From Acheta domesticus (taxonomy: Eukaryota; Arthropoda; Insecta; Orthoptera; Gryllidae): 64,000 bases of DNA. Both the position numbers and the translations under genes were made by a program. Every line of letters begins with the position of its first letter. Within the stretch, counting starts at the first letter, position 1. Shown here piece by piece: positions 34,952 to 47,416 of the stretch. Location: positions 118,422,678 through 118,486,677 of the forward strand of contig JAHLJT010009436.1 of the NCBI GenBank assembly GCA_031308135.1, in the 5' to 3' direction. Below the pieces are notes generated by a model. The model saw only the letters and a list, made by a program, of their open reading frames with translations. It was not told the DNA's origin and did not search any database.

Positions 34952-35193
34952 CTCGAATCAGTTTCTCAAGAATATCTTTTTTAGGCAGATCGTCGTAAAC
35001 TCGTACCACAAAACCTAAATTCTGAAGCGTTTTTTCAAGCCTCTCGCGGTCAGCTTTAGTACCTTGGCGTACTTTCAAATCCAAATTTTCATCATATCGC
35101 TCGTGGTTGAAAATTAGAGCTTTGCCTCGGTGTTTGTGACACATGTGGTACTCGTCGTCAGAAATTCCCAGTGGTGTCGCGGGGGGTTTCTTT
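34952..35193 (-). CDS. Caspase exon A (start of p20)
   Basis: A 242-nt exon with acceptor ATTTCAG before AAAGAAACC and donor TTCGAG before GTACGT. One base completes a codon from an upstream exon, and it ends in phase 1, matching exon B. It encodes the opening of the caspase p20 domain: DDEYHMCHKHRGKALIFNHE (family pattern Y.M.H..RG.ALIFNHE), KVRQGTKADRERL with the substrate-pocket Arg, LGFVVRVYDDLPKKDI, and EKLIR. The prodomain and start codon lie on an upstream exon not recognised between 35.2 kb and the gap. No second copy of exon A is present in the window. Confidence 0.93.
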
Positions 35194-35384
35194 CTGAAAT
35201 GAAATATAGATGTTACAAGCATGAAAAAATATAGAATGTGTCTGTGAATTTACTAAGACGTTACTATAGGTTGGCCCTATGATTCTCATGCCAATACATC
35301 TTGTTAAATAACATTCGAAATATTGATGAAGTTGCAATGGGGAAAACACATCATCTTATTTCCATGTCCAATCTCTTTTACAAA

Positions 35385-35852
35385 CTAGTGGTGCTACAGA
35401 ATGGCACAGACTTTCCCGTATTAGTTTTGTATTTCCTTTGGTCTCGGTTACCTATTCGGACTTGCCATATACTCTTACCAGCTACCATCTATCGCCACCC
35501 AAATTACTTTTTTTTCATATTTTCTTAATTTTTCAGTTTCTTAACAGTAAAACGGAAATATTATTTTAAGAATATTAAAAAAACAGTGAAAACTTCGCCC
35601 TAAATAGCATTTTTCTTTGAAGAATTTGAAGCCGTTTTAAAGAGAATGCTGTTTAAGCGCTACTGTAAATGCGAAATTTAAAGCTCCTTTTTGTAGGAAT
35701 CTTTTGTGTTTTCGAAAAACTTTATTTGAAGTCATTTGAAGCACATTAACTCATAAATCCAATAGTGTGTACAATTTGTCAGAAACGTGCATATTAATGG
35801 TGAGAGAGATCTTTCAAAAAAATTACATTTATGTAATTTTTGAAAAAACAAA
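35385..35852 (-). mobile_element. HEL-A copy, 3'-terminal fragment
   Basis: CTAGTGGTGCTACAGAATGG start, preceded by A (T after CTAG on the element strand). It breaks off at 35852 where another copy begins. Confidence 0.65.
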
Positions 35853-37751
35853 CTAGTGACTGCTACAGAATGGCACAGACTTTCCCGAATTAGTTTCCTA
35901 TTTCCTTGGGTCTGAGCTAGATATTCCGAATTGCCACATAGTCCTGCCAGCTGCATATACCGCCGGCCAAAGTATTTTTTTTTAATTTTCTTAATTTTTT
36001 CGGTTTCCTAACAGTAAAACGGAAATATTAATTTTAGAATATAAAAGAACATTAAAACCTCGTCCGAAATTACAATTTTCTTTTAAAAATTTGGAGCCGT
36101 TTTTAAGAAAATGGCGTTTAACCGCTTCTAAAAATGGGAAATTTGAAGCTCTTTTTCACACAAAATGTTTGAGGTTTTCATTTGAAGTCATTTGAAGCAT
36201 ATACACTCATAAATACAATAGTGTTTACAAATTGTTAATAATGTGCATATTAAAGGTGTGAGAGATTTTTCAAAAAAATTACATTTGTGTAATTTTTGAA
36301 AACACAAAAAAAAACATCAAAATGAACTTTACGTCATGTTAACGAGTGCAATTTGCATTATCGATTCGAAAAGTTTGAAAAACATTGGAGCCATTTTAGA
36401 GAAAATAGTGTTTGAGCATTTCTGAAAAGTCGCAACTTTGTGCTAGTCTTCACAGAAAACGGTTGAGTTCTCGAGAAACTTCGTCCGACATTATTTAAAG
36501 CATATGTACTCGTCAGTATAATAAAGTGAACAAATCGCCGCTAATGTAAATATTAACGATGTGATAGGCAAGTCAAAAAAATACATTTTGGATTTTTTGA
36601 AAAAACAAAAGAATAGCGCAATATGGCGTTTATGTCATCTCATTGAGCACATATATCTAAACATCACAATAACCATATACCATGACTTCAACCGGTAGTT
36701 GCTGTGATGTTGAGACGTGTGAATGTTCCTCACCACGTGTGGGGCAAACTCAGTATCGACAGCATGTAGCAGTTAGTATGTGTATAGTCAATTGGATGTT
36801 GTAAGGTTGTAAATTGTGTATGCAAATTTAATTGTAATTTTCACTGATCCAGATAGGGTATTAATTGATTTTTTTGGTAGTTTTATATGTTACATTGTCT
36901 TCTCTCTCTCGTGTTGTGTATAGCCCTAATGAAGGAAATACATTTTCCGAAACGTTGGCAAACAACAATGTTGTAAATTAATTCTGCTCAGTACTGACCA
37001 AGCCCTGTTAACCTGCTTCCACATTTATAATTATGGTTGATCAGCATTCTTCATAAAAAATGGTTTAAAGAAAATAAAAAATTGCCTATGTTGACACAAC
37101 ATTTTGCAAAAAAATACTCATGTTTTTTGAAAAACTGAACATGACCTTTATTTGAAGATGTTTTATGAACACATTTCATTAAGAAAAATAATTGTAGTAG
37201 GAAGACGCCGAAAAAAATTGAATTTTTTCAATTTTCGAAAAATTAGACGTTTCAACCAACACGGGACCTGGGCAATTCTCTTAATGACCTTCAGCCTATC
37301 CAACAACAAAATTTAGTCAAAATTGCTGGCGCTATATTTTTGAAAATTTTGAAAATGTCCCCACGGCTTTACGTAAAGTACTCGCAATATTAAAATATCG
37401 TTTTCAAATTCAAGAGGCCACAAGTTCAGTCAGATCGATCAGGGAATATTAATTTTTGAGAAAATCGGCTGAACGGTTTAATCGCAGGCGTTATTGACAG
37501 ACAGACACACAAACAGATGGCAGGACGTTTTGCTTTCAATCGGTATCAAGGACCCACAAAACAGGCATTCTGGCTAGCACCACTTGTTAGGGGATTTTTT
37601 CTTAATTTAGCTACTGGATTTATCCACGTTTTCAGTTAGTTAGGGGCAAGGCAATGAATTTTTTTCTGCCAAAAATCCACAGTTTTTTAGGCAGCATTAC
37701 ATAACTTCCCCTATACTTCCCGTATATACGTACGTATACGGGGAAGTAAAA
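35853..37751 (-). mobile_element. HEL-A copy, both ends present
   Basis: Begins CTAGTGACTGCTACAGAATG and ends ACGGGGAAGTAAAA, with the CCGCCGGCCAAAGTA block, a GACAGACAGACAC motif and GGCAGCATTACATAAC in order. An unrelated piece of about 390 bp (about 36655-37045) interrupts it. The length without it, about 1.5 kb, agrees with HEL-A copy 2. Confidence 0.65.
36655..37045. other. Insert in HEL-A with a hammerhead-like motif
   Basis: Contains CTAATGA, a 5-bp hairpin, GAAA and a 6-bp helix at 36926-36971, then GTTGGCAA. It resembles the terminal regions of Penelope-like retroelements, a recollection of the family rather than a demonstrated match. Confidence 0.35.
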
Positions 37752-38133
37752 GACGTCGCTCTGTATGGTTTTGAAAAAACAGGAGTGCTGCCAGACGAGT
37801 TTAATTTGAATTTACCGAAAAAAAATCTTTAGTCTAATAATTTGCAACACCTCTGTAAGTCAAATTCGACGCATAATCTCAAATAGAAACTACTGTAATC
37901 TTTTCTCAGTGCAAATTGAGAGCGAAGGTAGTATATTTCAAACGTGCCGTGTCCGAGATAGATTTTTAATCCCCCCAAATCCCACGATAATAAATGCAAA
38001 GATAAAACAAAGTAAGTAACAAGGAATAAGCGCTCGAATAACAACTTCGCAAAAGGCCAGTGACCACCACTTCCCGGGAACGGGCCTGAAGCAAGCATTG
38101 TTACAATTATAAGACGGACTAGCTGCACCGGAT
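37752..38133. other. No gene recognised
   Basis: Between HEL-A and hAT-C2. A 99-residue minus-strand frame has no domain I recognise and is probably chance. Confidence 0.4.
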
Positions 38134-39962
38134 CAGGGGCGTAGCGTCCATGGATGTGGGTGATGTGTTACGTACCCTGACATAGTAGTTATTTTTTACT
38201 TTAAAATTATTGTAAATTGTCCATTTGTTATTTTCATTTTGTATTACACAATATTTCTTTATATTTCAAACTTCGCGCCGTTGAAGATTCGATTCTTCAC
38301 GTGGTTGACTCACTCGGAAATGCAGCCTCGCTTGCGCTGTGATCAGATGCACAGGCAACCATTACATCCAGCGAGCCAATGAAATAAATATTATGTTGCA
38401 AAATTTCATGGTTTTCTTCGGTGTTTGTAAGAGAACAAGGTTAATTAATTAGCGTAGTAATTTTATGTTTCATTATCTTATTTAATGCATTTAGTAAATA
38501 TACATTTGTAGCCAATTTAGGTTAGGGATTGTGGTGGTTGAATGCACAAGGGTATGTGACCGTGCAATCCACATCCGTGCTGAGGAATGGCGAGTACAAC
38601 GCGAGTACCAAGTAAGAGCCTATATAATTATGAAATAGTATTTTGTCGTGCACATAATTATGGAATTGTCTATTATTTATTTATTTGTCAAAAAACAGTA
38701 AAAACTGTATATGACGTGTGGGGAAAGAGTTTTATCTGCGCACATTTTCTTGAGGCCCAGATTAAACCAAATAGAAAACGAAAAAATGAATTTAGAAAAT
38801 AATTATTATAGAAAAATAAAAATATTTGAAAAATGTTTTGTTCCCGAGTATAGAAAATCAATTTCAACGGTAAATGAATTACGAGCAAAAGGAGTGCTCA
38901 ACAAAACGTGCGCACAGTGAAGCTACATTTACGTCCAGAAGCAAAACAAGGGGCCATCTCAGCATTTGCTCAATGGATCAGGGAAACGGACAAAAACCTG
39001 ATCGAGATGGGGTCTTGTGCCGTGGACAAATTAAAAACTAAAAATATGCAGACTAACATTTTCTGAAAAGTAAAATATAATTAAAGCATTCTGCCAAAAA
39101 CTCTCAGTATCATTTCGAACATTACAAAATGTCAGCGACATTTTAATAAAAAAATTGTAATAATGAATCATGGATATGCGGTCGTAAAAATCTTAAAACA
39201 CTATGTTACTGATCTTCTTTTATGTTCTCAAAAGAAAAAAGGGTGGGATTTCAGTGTTTACGCAGATTTGAATAATATTTACAAGACTATCAAGACACAT
39301 AAGTACTCGTACACTCATATAGCACGTGAGAAACCGTTACAAATTTTCAGAAAATCTAAGAGGATAAAATTTTATTAAATAGCCAGCACAGGTCTTGTTG
39401 AGCAATACAACAGTGATATAAGGAACAACAGGGAAATTTTGTCACACTTCATTGGAGTTGTGGGAGACAAGGGCTTGCATTTCGTGGCCATGATAGTAGG
39501 GGACCATCAAATACAAAAAAATTCATAGAATATATAAATGAAATATGATTAAAATCTCAAGGATGATATGGAAAATTCCACCGTTTCATGCAACCTCACC
39601 AGAAATTCAAAACGATTAGATTTCAAGTGTGAGCATGGTAATGTCTCGTGAATGAAATTTCTAAAGACTCTTTTGTCTTATCGACACTGGATGAAATCCC
39701 TCATGTAAGTAGCAAAGAACTACTGTGAACTGTTTTTTCGTTACGTGACTGTAAATTAATTGATATTCTCTTTCCTATTGTTTTTAACTATGCAAGTTGA
39801 AGATCATTGCTTTCCATTTCATAAATTACGCTCATTCTAATGGGTCGGAAATGAAATGGGGCAATTTTTAAAATAGGGAATAAGGCACATTTACGAGTTT
39901 TTAAATTATTTTTTCATTTCTCGAGTTACATACTCTAAGCCAAAAATCAGGCTACGCCACTG
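38134..39962 (-). mobile_element. hAT-C2, inverted relative to hAT-C1
   Basis: Ends CAGGGGCGTAGCGTCC and GCTACGCCACTG. Flanks ACCGGAT and ACCGGGAT agree if one G was lost. It contains an extra segment (about 38665-39310) absent from hAT-C1, starting with the (ATTT)n retroposon tail also seen at 15573. Confidence 0.75.
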
Positions 39963-41247
39963 ACCGGGATCGCTTTGCAACGTAACATGCGTTGCATATC
40001 GCAAAGCTATCAAATGAATTATAGACGTTCGGTGGCGTGTTTAGAAACTTGGAGACAAGATTTTATCATGCACCCGAGGGCGAAATGTGCATATTATGCA
40101 TATTCTACACACAGTAAAGTGTTTTTCATGTTAATATGAAATTGTACTGTTTCGAAATCTTCAAAATGGAGGGTGAGGGTTACTGTGGACATTGACTTTA
40201 GGACTGTCCACACTAACCCACAGTACTTAACAGAAAAAATTTAGTTCTTTTTTTTCAGAGCGTGTCTAAATATAATCAGACATGTGCAAAATTTTAATTT
40301 AATTTAATTTAAAATTTAAAATATGCATGTGCACATTTTTTAATTAAATGTCCAACTCTTCATTCTTTAGGAGAGGTTGATAGATGATTTTTCAAGTTAC
40401 AGACACAATATGTTGTTTCAATGCATCCCTGAGTTTAATCATAATTGTATGCAAATTATGAACGAATAATAATATAATCTGTACCTTTTAGACAATTTAT
40501 TGCTAAATAAGCAAATGCTATCTTTATTAATTAGTTAATTTTCTTCTTATAATTGTTCTGAAAATTATTGAACGAATGATTATTGAACGAATTAATATAT
40601 TCAGCACCTTTTGTACACAAAACTGCTAAATAAGTAAATGCTATCTTTCTTAATTAGTTACCTTTCTTCTGTACTCAGACAAAACGTATTTCAATAAAAC
40701 CCAAAGATACAACATCAGTGAGGAAATAGTGATAATGTTTTACAAATCCTAGATAAGCCTTAAGAACTCTTTCTAATAAAAGCATGTATTAGAGTACATT
40801 AAAAATACAAATTAACAAAAAACAACTGTTTTTGTATTGTCCACATTAGTCCCTAAGGGGACTAGAGTGGGCAAATGTATATGATTTAAACAAGGTATTT
40901 AAAACACATTTAAGAGGAAAATATTGAAATTGCTCATATGGCAACATAATGATATACTAAGCGTATGCAGAAGGCACAGAATGTACTTTAAAGTAAAGAA
41001 AGAATTTAAGTTAGCATTCTAAAAGAGAAATGTGCACTCTACCACCCCTACATTGATTACTTTGATCATTAATGACCATTCTATACACATAAATGTTCGA
41101 TGTTGTCCATGTGGAAATATTCCAAAATACTGATCTATGTCCTAAGATTATGAATAAATAACGTGTATTTATGCGGTGTATTGAGGTATAGTTGGACAAA
41201 TTTACAGTATAAATATTTCGGTACGTCACAGTAGGAAATCGCCATAG
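39963..41247. other. AT-rich low-copy sequence
   Basis: No gene recognised. Includes an imperfect tandem duplication at 40456-40672 and CCCTAAGGGGACT near 40853. Confidence 0.4.
40456..40672. repeat. Imperfect tandem duplication, period about 124 bp
   Basis: Units of about 92 bp start near 40456 and 40580. Both contain GAACGAAT, TGCTAAATAAG and AATGCTATCTTT in the same order. Confidence 0.7.
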
Positions 41248-41279
<32 letters not shown>

Positions 41280-41746
41280 AGGTCGCTTTTAAACTGCTCG
41301 GGTCATAAGCGACCACAGTAATACACAAGTACACTAGTCAGATATTTAGATACATTAAATACATAGAAGCATACATGCAATACATTACATACTTGACACA
41401 ATAAATGCAACCTCATATGAACCAGTTGTTAACTGTTTGAATCAATGTAAAGATCCATTGTATCCCTAGGAAATTAATACTCAATTTCAGAATCCATATT
41501 AGCTTATTAATTCAGTTTATTTACTGGAAAGTACAATAAAATTTAAAGGAAAAATTTAAATTTAGATTAAATAACTTTCATGTTTTTAAATAGATCCCTA
41601 AGTTACTATTAATTCCCAGTACAATGCTCTAATTTGTACTTCTGTGGGTTTAAGTGGTCATTTCATCTATCAATTTGCCCGTTGGACAGAATTATACATA
41701 GAGGTATTTATATTCAGTACACAGAATAGCAAATGTTATTTACAAT

Positions 41747-41870
41747 ATGTCAAAGTACATATACATAGACTTACATATACATATATACAGATACATACAT
41801 ATAATAAACATATACATACATATACATTCACATTCAACACATACACATATATATATTCATATCCACAATT
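41747..41870. repeat. ATACAT-type simple repeat
   Basis: Degenerate ACATAT/ATACAT repeats in the 3' UTR of the I-clade LINE. Confidence 0.8.
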
Positions 41871-41919
41871 TAGTAAATAAGCCCCTTACTTGGTATCCCA
41901 TTCATTTCACTATGCGGTT

Positions 41920-44482
41920 CTATATTAGTTTGTCAAATTCCGTTACTTTTAAATATTTGATAATTTGATCACACTTCTCTATGGTATTAAGAAGGTCTAA
42001 TAAATTGCCATTGATTTTCATTGCTGCTCTTTGAGTGTTGGTTTCTGGGCATTCAAGTAGCAGATGTGGGGAAGAAATTCTAGCTCCACACTTAGGACAT
42101 TGTTCTGGATCGGATTTTTTAATAAGATGTCCATGACTGGCTTTGAAATGACCTATTCTGAGTCTGGTGATAGTAACCTGATTATTCCTGTTAACCAACT
42201 TATGTGGAAATGGAGATTCATTTATTGATCTCCTAACGAGATGCAGTTTAGATGTTATGTTCTTCCATTGTGTGTCCCAGTATTTAACTATTTGAGATTT
42301 AAAAAGCTTTTTAATATCTTCATATGAACCATAAGCATTATTGTCAATATTTGGTAATTTTGTTGCTCTTTTTGCGGCTTCATCTGCTTTTTCATTACCT
42401 ATAATGCCTTTGTGGGAAGGAATCCAGGTAAGAACTATTTGATTTCCTGCCTCATGGTGATCATACAGTAGTTTTTGTATTTTTTGTATATAGATATTCT
42501 TTGTATATCTATTATTTATGGCTCTCAATGAGGACAGGGAATCAGAGAAGATAAGTATGTTTTGGATTTACTTTATTTGCAGAAATGGTTTCAATACTTT
42601 TTAGGATTGCCCAAGCTTCACAGGAATAAATTGAATAGAAATCAGGTAGTCGAAATATTTCTTCAGTACCCTCTGTGGTTGAAATTATAGCACAACCGCA
42701 TTTACCATTACATTTTGACCCATCTGTGTAGATCTTTAAGTGATTATTGAATTTTGCTTCATATTCAGCAATAAATGGGAGAAGAAGGGTCTCAGATTGT
42801 GAGAAAGGGTGTGGAAGTTGATTAAACTCAAGATTTATGGTGGGATTGAATAAGTGCCATGGGGGGATGGGGTGATAGCTTCTTGGGAATATGAGGGGTT
42901 TATTTATATTTAGAGCGTTAAGGTATAAGGGAAGTCTTTCTCTCAGAGGCTTTGGAAAATTTGGATGTACATTATACATTTCTGTTTTAGGGGAGTTGAA
43001 GATATATGCGTTTGTTTGGTTTGGAGGTATGCTGAATGTTGCATATGCATACTTTAAAACATTGTAGCTTTCTTCGCAATTCCAGTGGCATGAGACCTGC
43101 CTCTGCTAGAAGGCTGGTACACGGGCTAGTTCTGAAGGCTCCTAAGCTTATGCGACATGCACTGTGGATAATGGGATCCAAAGTGTTCAGTAGTGTTTTG
43201 GCTGCTGCGCTATACACCACTGACCCATAATCGAGTTTAGATTGTATTAGGGCTTTATAAATTTTTATTAGAGAATCAGACTGGGCTCCCCATTTTTTAC
43301 ATGCTAGCATTTTTATGATATTCAGTCTGTTTTTGCAATCGGTTTTTAGAGCTGCAACATGATGTTTCCATGTATGTTTGGCATCAAACACTAATCCAAG
43401 GATTTTGCAGGTATTGATCTTCTTATTTCTTTATTCCCAATTTCCAACGTAATTTTTGCATTCTGTTCATGGGATCTTCTGGTAAATACTATGAATTCAG
43501 ATTTAGTTTGGAATAATAAATCCTGTAGAACTAGCCCAATTGTCAATTTTATTTATATTTCTTGGATTATTTTAGCAGTAACTGAATATTTTTTCCAGTG
43601 CACAGAAGGGTGATATCATCTGCAAATAAAAATATTTTAGTTGGGCCTTTTACTAATGTACTGACTTCGTTGACAGCTATGAGAAACAGGAGAACACTAA
43701 GTACTGACCCTTGCGGAAGTCCATTGATCATTTCTACAGCTTTCGATGTTTTTTCTTGTATTCTTACTTTGAGATATCTGTGACTTAAGAATTATTTATG
43801 AAAGCTAGTGTATTACCTTTTATTTCCATATCAGAAAGGATATTTAGGAGTCTTTTTTTATATACCATCTCGTATGCTTTTTCAATGTCTAAAGAGACTA
43901 AAATAGCATGTTGATTTGTAGCTAAGGCGTCACATATTTCTGTGTCTATACTGACTAAATGATCATTTGTTGACCGGAGTGATCTGAAGCCACTTTGATA
44001 CTGTGATATCAGATTTTTCTCTTCCAGGGTCCATCTCAATCGATTGTTAACCATTTTTTCTAGTATCTTGCATATATTACAGGTTAACGAAATGGGACGA
44101 AAGTTCACTGGGTTTGAATGGTCTTTAAGAGGTTTAGGGAAAGGAATTACGATGGCTTCTCTCCTTGGTTAGGAAGGGTATGGGTTGTCCAAATACTATT
44201 GTATATTTGTAAAAGATATTTTAGTCCATTCTCTGGGAGATTCTTAAGAAAACTGTTTGGTATGTCGTCCGGCCCTGGTGCTGAATTTTTGCTCTTGTTT
44301 AGTACATAGCTAAGCTCATGCATGTGGAATGGTTGGTTATACTGATCTTCATTGTTTTCTAATAGTTCTTTGTTGAGTTCCAAGTAGGGGGTAGAAGACG
44401 ATGCAATTTGTGCTAAAAATGTTGGTTCGTAATTTGAGTTGCTAGAGTTTTTAGCAAAGGAATCAGCAAGTAAGTTACTCAT
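41920..44482 (-). pseudogene. I-clade LINE: reverse transcriptase and RNase H part of ORF2
   Basis: Pieces in order on the minus strand: SAPGPDDIPNSFLKNL; FRPISLTCNICKILEKM; VSLDIEKAYEMV (first reverse transcriptase Asp); INGLPQGSVL; FLFADDITLL near 43615 (catalytic Asp pair); FDAKHTWKHHV and LDYGSVVYSAA (thumb); IYTDGSKCNGKCG, SCEAWAILKSIE and FSDSLSSLRA (three acidic residues of RNase H); WIPSHKGIIGNEKADEAAK (RNase H His region); CPKCGARISSPHLLLECP (zinc-binding). Frameshifts separate most pieces, for example at 42528-42545 between the second and third RNase H motifs. Confidence 0.85.
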
Positions 44483-44798
44483 GGCTTCTGGACAGAATTG
44501 TTTTTTTCTCCATTCTTGTCAATTAGCATTCTAGGTAGGTGATATGTTTTGATCCGCTAATTATCTTGACTTTGTGTGCCACACTTCAGAAATTGCTGTC
44601 TTATTCGTGATGGATGACGTAAATTGTTGCCATGATTGGACCATTGTGGTCTTAAGTGTTAAGCGGGCCTTAGCTCTTGCTTTCTTGTAGGAAATACAAT
44701 TTTCTATTGTTTTGCTTTTTTAAATTTCCTGAACGCTCTTTTCTTTTCTTTTATAGCGTTTGTACACTCTTCATTCCACCATGGTACTTGACGTTTCA

Positions 44799-45646
44799 TT
44801 ACTTTTCCTGTAGTTGGGGGATTGCCTGCTTGGCTGCTTCTGTAATCAAAGTGATAAACTCACCAACTATCGTATTGATTTCATATTGTTGAGGCGAATC
44901 TAGCACTTTAAGATTGTTAAATTTATTATTGATAATATATTGAAAAAGAGGCCAATTAGCTCTGTTTATTATCCATTTAGGGCGATTTCTTTGCTCTATT
45001 TTTGTTGCTGGATTGACCAGTTTATGGATAAAGGGATAGTGATCGCTGTCATATAGATCTTGCATTGAAGCCCATGAAAGTTTTGTTGCAATATCTGTGG
45101 ACGCGAAGCTTAAATCTATGACACTTTCTGTACCGTTACTAACGTTGAAATGGGTCGGCGTTCCCGTATTGAGTATGACCAAATCATTATGATTGTCTAC
45201 CATTCTTCAATTAATTTCCTCTTCTGTCTGCAGTTGTGGAACCCCACAGGTTGCTATGACTGTTGAAGCTCCTAATATTATAAACGGTTTTGGCAGTTGT
45301 GCGAGATTTATCTAGTTCAGCAATATTTAATGAAATACTATTTGGTAGATAAATATTGCAGATAGTTATAGTACATTTATTCTGACTTTGATTGCTACTG
45401 CTTCTAACGTTGTTTAAGAGGAATATCTTGAATGAATACTTCGTTTTTTGTAAAAATTGCTACCCCTCCACTAGCGATTTGTGCTTGCCTTCTATTGTAG
45501 AAGGATGTTCTATATCCTCGTATTTTTGCATTGGAATTGTTTTTGAAATTGGTTTTCCTGTAAACATAAATTTGTGGATTAAGGTTATTAATTAAGAGTT
45601 TGATGTGGAAGTCTTGCATAGAAACCATTACAATTCCATTGAACAA
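44799..45646 (-). pseudogene. I-clade LINE: endonuclease domain of ORF2
   Basis: AP-like endonuclease in two open pieces. The first has IYVYRKTNFKNN and IASGGVAIFTKN, the second GTPTHFNVSNGTESVIDLSF and DLYDSDHYPF, where SDH holds a catalytic His. A break lies between 45203 and 45404. It nicks target DNA in this class of element. Confidence 0.8.
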
Positions 45647-46042
45647 TGTCCATGATGTGTTTGGTTGAGCTTGGTTTCTAGTTACGGTTCATCCGACGAT
45701 GAATGATCAATTAATTCATGGGAAGTATCTTTCGAGCCTCCAGTTTTTTATAATTCTTGAACATCTATTTTTTAGAACCTTTACCACGTAAGGTGGGATA
45801 AATTTCTCTTAGCATTGCTATTAGGGGGGAAAGGTCATTGTGAAATCTTTCGCGATGTCTACTGTGAATTTAGTTCCTTTTGTTTTATCGAAAAAGTTTA
45901 TTAATTGGTTGAATGACAGTGGATACTTTGTAACATTTTTCTCTACTAGTGCTTTGTGTCTGCCCATAAATTATCTTGACTATTATCTGGTTTGATTTTT
46001 AATTTCTTTGGATTCTTTCCCGCATTAGGTTTTCGTGATGTA

Positions 46043-47047
46043 CTAAATTCTTCTGGGTTTTGTATTTCTGAATCTGATCCAGAGTTTAGTCTGTAGACCA
46101 ATATCGCTTTCAGATAACTGGTTTACTGACGTAATGATTGAGTCGGTAGTAGATAAAGGTCTTTTCATTCTTGCTGGGGTACTTTTGTCGACCTGTCCTT
46201 CTGTGAGCTTATCGGTGGTAGCGGCCTTCGTCGAGGTTACAGGAACTGAGACTGATTTTGGAGTTTGAATATGAGGTTCTTTGCAAACGGTTATAGTTTC
46301 AACTTGTGCAGGGGCGGATGTAGTAGAATGAAAGGCAACGTGTTGGGGTGTGCTTATGATGGGAGTTTGTGATATGGTATTGGATGTTGGATTTATCTCC
46401 ACAAAATCTGGATTGATTTGTGGCAATTTTTAGCTAAATGACCCTGTTGTTTACATTGAAAACACGTAGGGGTATCCGATGTGATGTAAATCCAGTGTGG
46501 TACTTCTTCAAAAATTACTTGAAAACATTCAGGTAGTTTGCTTCATCTTCTGGGCTAATAAATGTTTGTCGACGAAAGCTTAGAATATGACTTAGATTTG
46601 GACTAGAAAAACCTGCTCTAAGAAATGACATTGGTGTTACTGTTTTAATGCCAAACGAATATAGCTTATTTTCAATAAGCGCATGCGGTATACTAAGGCT
46701 CACATTTGAAAGTATTATTCTTTTATTTCTGGATATTAAGGGTCTTATAGGGAATTCTTGCCTACACACTGTTATACTTTTTGTGTTTTTCACAAAGTTC
46801 GTCAGCAACTTCTTTAGTGGCGAGATATACACAGCCTATTATTTGAAATTTTTTGAAACAAATCTTATATGGGCTGGATTGATTTTTTGGGCAAGCACTT
46901 GTATGAAATCTAAGGTTGGAGCTTGGTTGACAGAGTCTATAACAATTGCGTTTTCTTTTTGTGGGGAAAAGGTTCGCTGCGGTTACTGTAGCATAATTCT
47001 TACTTGAGCCATCGGTAGGTTGTTGGTTTTCCTGAGGTTGATGCCAT
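46043..47047 (-). pseudogene. I-clade LINE: ORF1 (gag-like, zinc knuckle)
   Basis: From an ATG near 47047 (MASTSGK) with early stops. It contains NAIVIDSVNQAPTLDFIQVL, then RIILSNVSLSIPHALIENKL and FLRAGFSSPNLSHILSFRRQ, then a zinc knuckle CFQCKQQGHLAKNC near 46415-46460. After it comes a Ser/Thr/Pro-rich tail. This layout is that of nucleic-acid-binding ORF1 proteins of I/jockey-type LINEs. Several stops and frameshifts are present. Confidence 0.75.
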
Positions 47048-47282
47048 GGTGGAGCTTGTGCCGGTGCCGAGCACCGAACAAGGGGAGATTTTTACACTCA
47101 CTCACAATTCACGAAGCACTCGTCACAATGGTAAATCACACGATAAATTAGCAAAATCAGTATAGATCTCCTTCGCGCACTCTCAACCATTCACTTAAAC
47201 TGTAGGTTTGGCCTCAACAGTCCACGATAAGAGCTGCCTCGGTACGATGCTCACACCTCGGCGGCTAGAGCGAGACTGGCCT

Positions 47283-47416
47283 AGGTTTATTTCCGTTTGA
47301 AATCTTGAAATCGATTTTCCGCAGAATTGCATCATTTTTCTATACTCCGTAAATTGCTCCTTACAGGTATGTATGTGTGTGTGTGTGTGTGTGTGTGTAG
47401 TGTACAAGAAAGTAAA
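47283..47416 (-). mobile_element. HEL-A end fragment with (GT)n expansion
   Basis: GAAATCGATTTTCCGCAG and TATACTCCGTAAATTGCTCC match the HEL-A end. A (GT)n run at 47375-47398 replaces the usual GTATACG-type end, followed by AGAAAGTAAAA. Confidence 0.6.

Larger units (their letters stand above)
41248..47282 (-). mobile_element. I-clade LINE with RNase H, about 6 kb, nearly full length
   Basis: Minus-strand order: 5' UTR (about 47050-47282), ORF1 gag-like, endonuclease, reverse transcriptase, RNase H, zinc-binding C-terminus, 3' UTR and an 18-base poly(A) (T-run 41248-41265). RNase H after the reverse transcriptase places it in the I group of LINEs. Frameshifts and stops occur throughout, so it is inactive, unless some are assembly errors. 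The 5' junction abuts a HEL-A end fragment. Target duplication not identified. Confidence 0.85.

Noticed and set aside
41644..41968. His/Tyr/Ile-rich frames of 73-78 residues
   Set aside because: Translation of ATACAT simple repeats in a LINE 3' UTR.
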